Assembly: GCF_038624605.1 (NCBI RefSeq)
Contig: NZ_CP152020.1
Location: forward strand, 2,225,312 to 2,289,311
DNA from: Psychrobacillus sp. FSL K6-4046
Lineage (GTDB): Bacteria > Bacillota > Bacilli > Bacillales_A > Planococcaceae
Reading direction: 5' to 3'
DNA: 64,000 bases
Part shown: positions 63,366-64,000 of the stretch, one piece after another
Numbering within the stretch: the first letter of the stretch is position 1
Layout of the letters: each line of letters opens with the position of its first letter
Position numbers and translations under genes: made by a program
The notes under the pieces: generated by a model
Database searches by the model: none
What the model saw: only the letters and a program-made list of their open reading frames with translations
What the model was told of the DNA's origin: nothing

Positions 63366-64000
63366 TTAATCTAGTTCATTTTGTAGCTCATATAATAATT
63401 GAAGAGCCTCTAAAGGTGTTGTACCCGAAATATTCACCTTTTTAAGCTTTTTCATAATAATTTTAGCAGTTTCATTTTCTTCTTCATTTGTTTCATCCAC
63501 TTTTATTACTGGCGCTTGGGCTTCAGAGCTTGGTGTCTCTTCAAAAAATGATAGCTGAGTATTAGCTCCATTGCTCTGGGCGGATTCTTTTCTTTCCTGC
63601 TGTTCAAACGTATCAAGGATTTCCCGAGCTCTTGAGATAATTTCTTCTGGTAGCTGCGCTAGCTCTGCAACATGGATTCCGTAGCTTTTATCAGCTGGCC
63701 CCTCTTTCAGTTTGTGAAGGAAAACAACCTTGCCATCTTTTTCAGTAGCAGCCACATGGACATTACGAAGCATGGACAATGTTTGCTCTAGTTCTGTCAG
63801 CTCATGGTAATGAGTGGAGAACAAAGTGTTAGCCCCAATATGGTCATGTATATACTCCATCATTGCTTGAGCTAAGCTCATGCCATCATAGGTAGAAGTC
63901 CCACGACCGATTTCATCGAACAACAGTAGGCTTTTGTTTGTTGCATTGACTATGGCATGCTGGGACTCCATCATCTCTATCATGAAAGTACTTTGACCTC
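63366..64000 (-). CDS. mutS: DNA mismatch repair protein MutS, C-terminal part
   Basis: The frame is open through the right edge, so only the last ~210 residues are in view; the ATG at 63983 is internal (it lies within [10 protein letters not shown]). Walker B is [15 protein letters not shown], and the conserved FSTHYHEL motif follows. The C-terminal part carries a [23 protein letters not shown] dimerisation tail. It recognises mismatches and recruits MutL, encoded directly downstream. Confidence 0.96.
   Translation of the reverse strand, partial: GQSTFMIEMMESQHAIVNATNKSLLLFDEIGRGTSTYDGMSLAQAMMEYIHDHIGANTLFSTHYHELTELEQTLSMLRNVHVAATEKDGKVVFLHKLKEGPADKSYGIHVAELAQLPEEIISRAREILDTFEQQERKESAQSNGANTQLSFFEETPSSEAQAPVIKVDETNEEENETAKIIMKKLKKVNISGTTPLEALQLLYELQNELD

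Overview
The window is low-GC, densely coding DNA from an endospore-forming member of the Bacillales. The sporulation operon spoIIAA-spoIIAB-sigF-spoVAF, the lexA/yneA SOS locus, glnR-glnA, and mutS-mutL-glpK-glpD-miaA-hfq all match chromosomal neighbourhoods of Bacillus and Planococcaceae-type relatives. Species assignment (Psychrobacillus/Lysinibacillus-like) is inference. Both window edges cut genes: scpA on the left and mutS on the right.

Region 1 (1-13.7 kb) is conserved core: scpA, a DUF309 gene, ribT, lysA, spoVAF, sigF, spoIIAB, spoIIAA, pdp, deoB, xerD, fur, a divergent spoIIM-like gene, nudF and yqkF. Compared with B. subtilis, the spoVAA-E genes, dacF and the purine phosphorylase gene are missing from their usual places. 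Region 2 (13.7-28.7 kb) interrupts the yqkF/yqkE neighbourhood. It begins with a 21-bp tandem repeat and contains a large one-directional cluster: a deacetylase-like protein, a DegT aminotransferase, a beta-propeller protein, an esterase-like hydrolase, a GntR/solute-binding-protein fusion regulator, a YesL-like protein and an Lpl-type ABC importer without an ATPase. I read it as an uncharacterised carbohydrate or glycoconjugate uptake and catabolism system; it is the best candidate for a new system here.

Region 3 (28.7-37.3 kb) returns to core: yqkE, a thiolase, an HMG-CoA-lyase-like gene, yqkD, yneF, tkt, ynzC, yneB, yneA and lexA with three SOS-box-like sites, followed by a possible small RNA. 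Region 4 (37.4-52.1 kb) is accessory: DinB-like protein, two paralogous lipoproteins, an IS1182-type relic, a compact phage-derived regulation and lysis cassette with three repressor-operator-like sites but no structural genes, several small unknown genes, a Fur-box-controlled orphan siderophore-binding lipoprotein and a probable second dnaN. Region 5 (52.2-64 kb) is core: glnA, glnR with two GlnR boxes, ynbB, a rhodanese, hfq, miaA, a lysophospholipase-like hydrolase, glpD, glpK, mutL and mutS. Here glpK directly follows mutL, with no glpP or glpF, and GlpK lacks the HPr-phosphorylated histidine.

A dispersed repeat family, with recurrent GACGCTTTCC and GAGTCGCCGCC motifs, occurs at least six times between genes. 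Two copies belong to a longer element of about 300 bp, and two others are each followed by the same GTGAAATCA palindrome.
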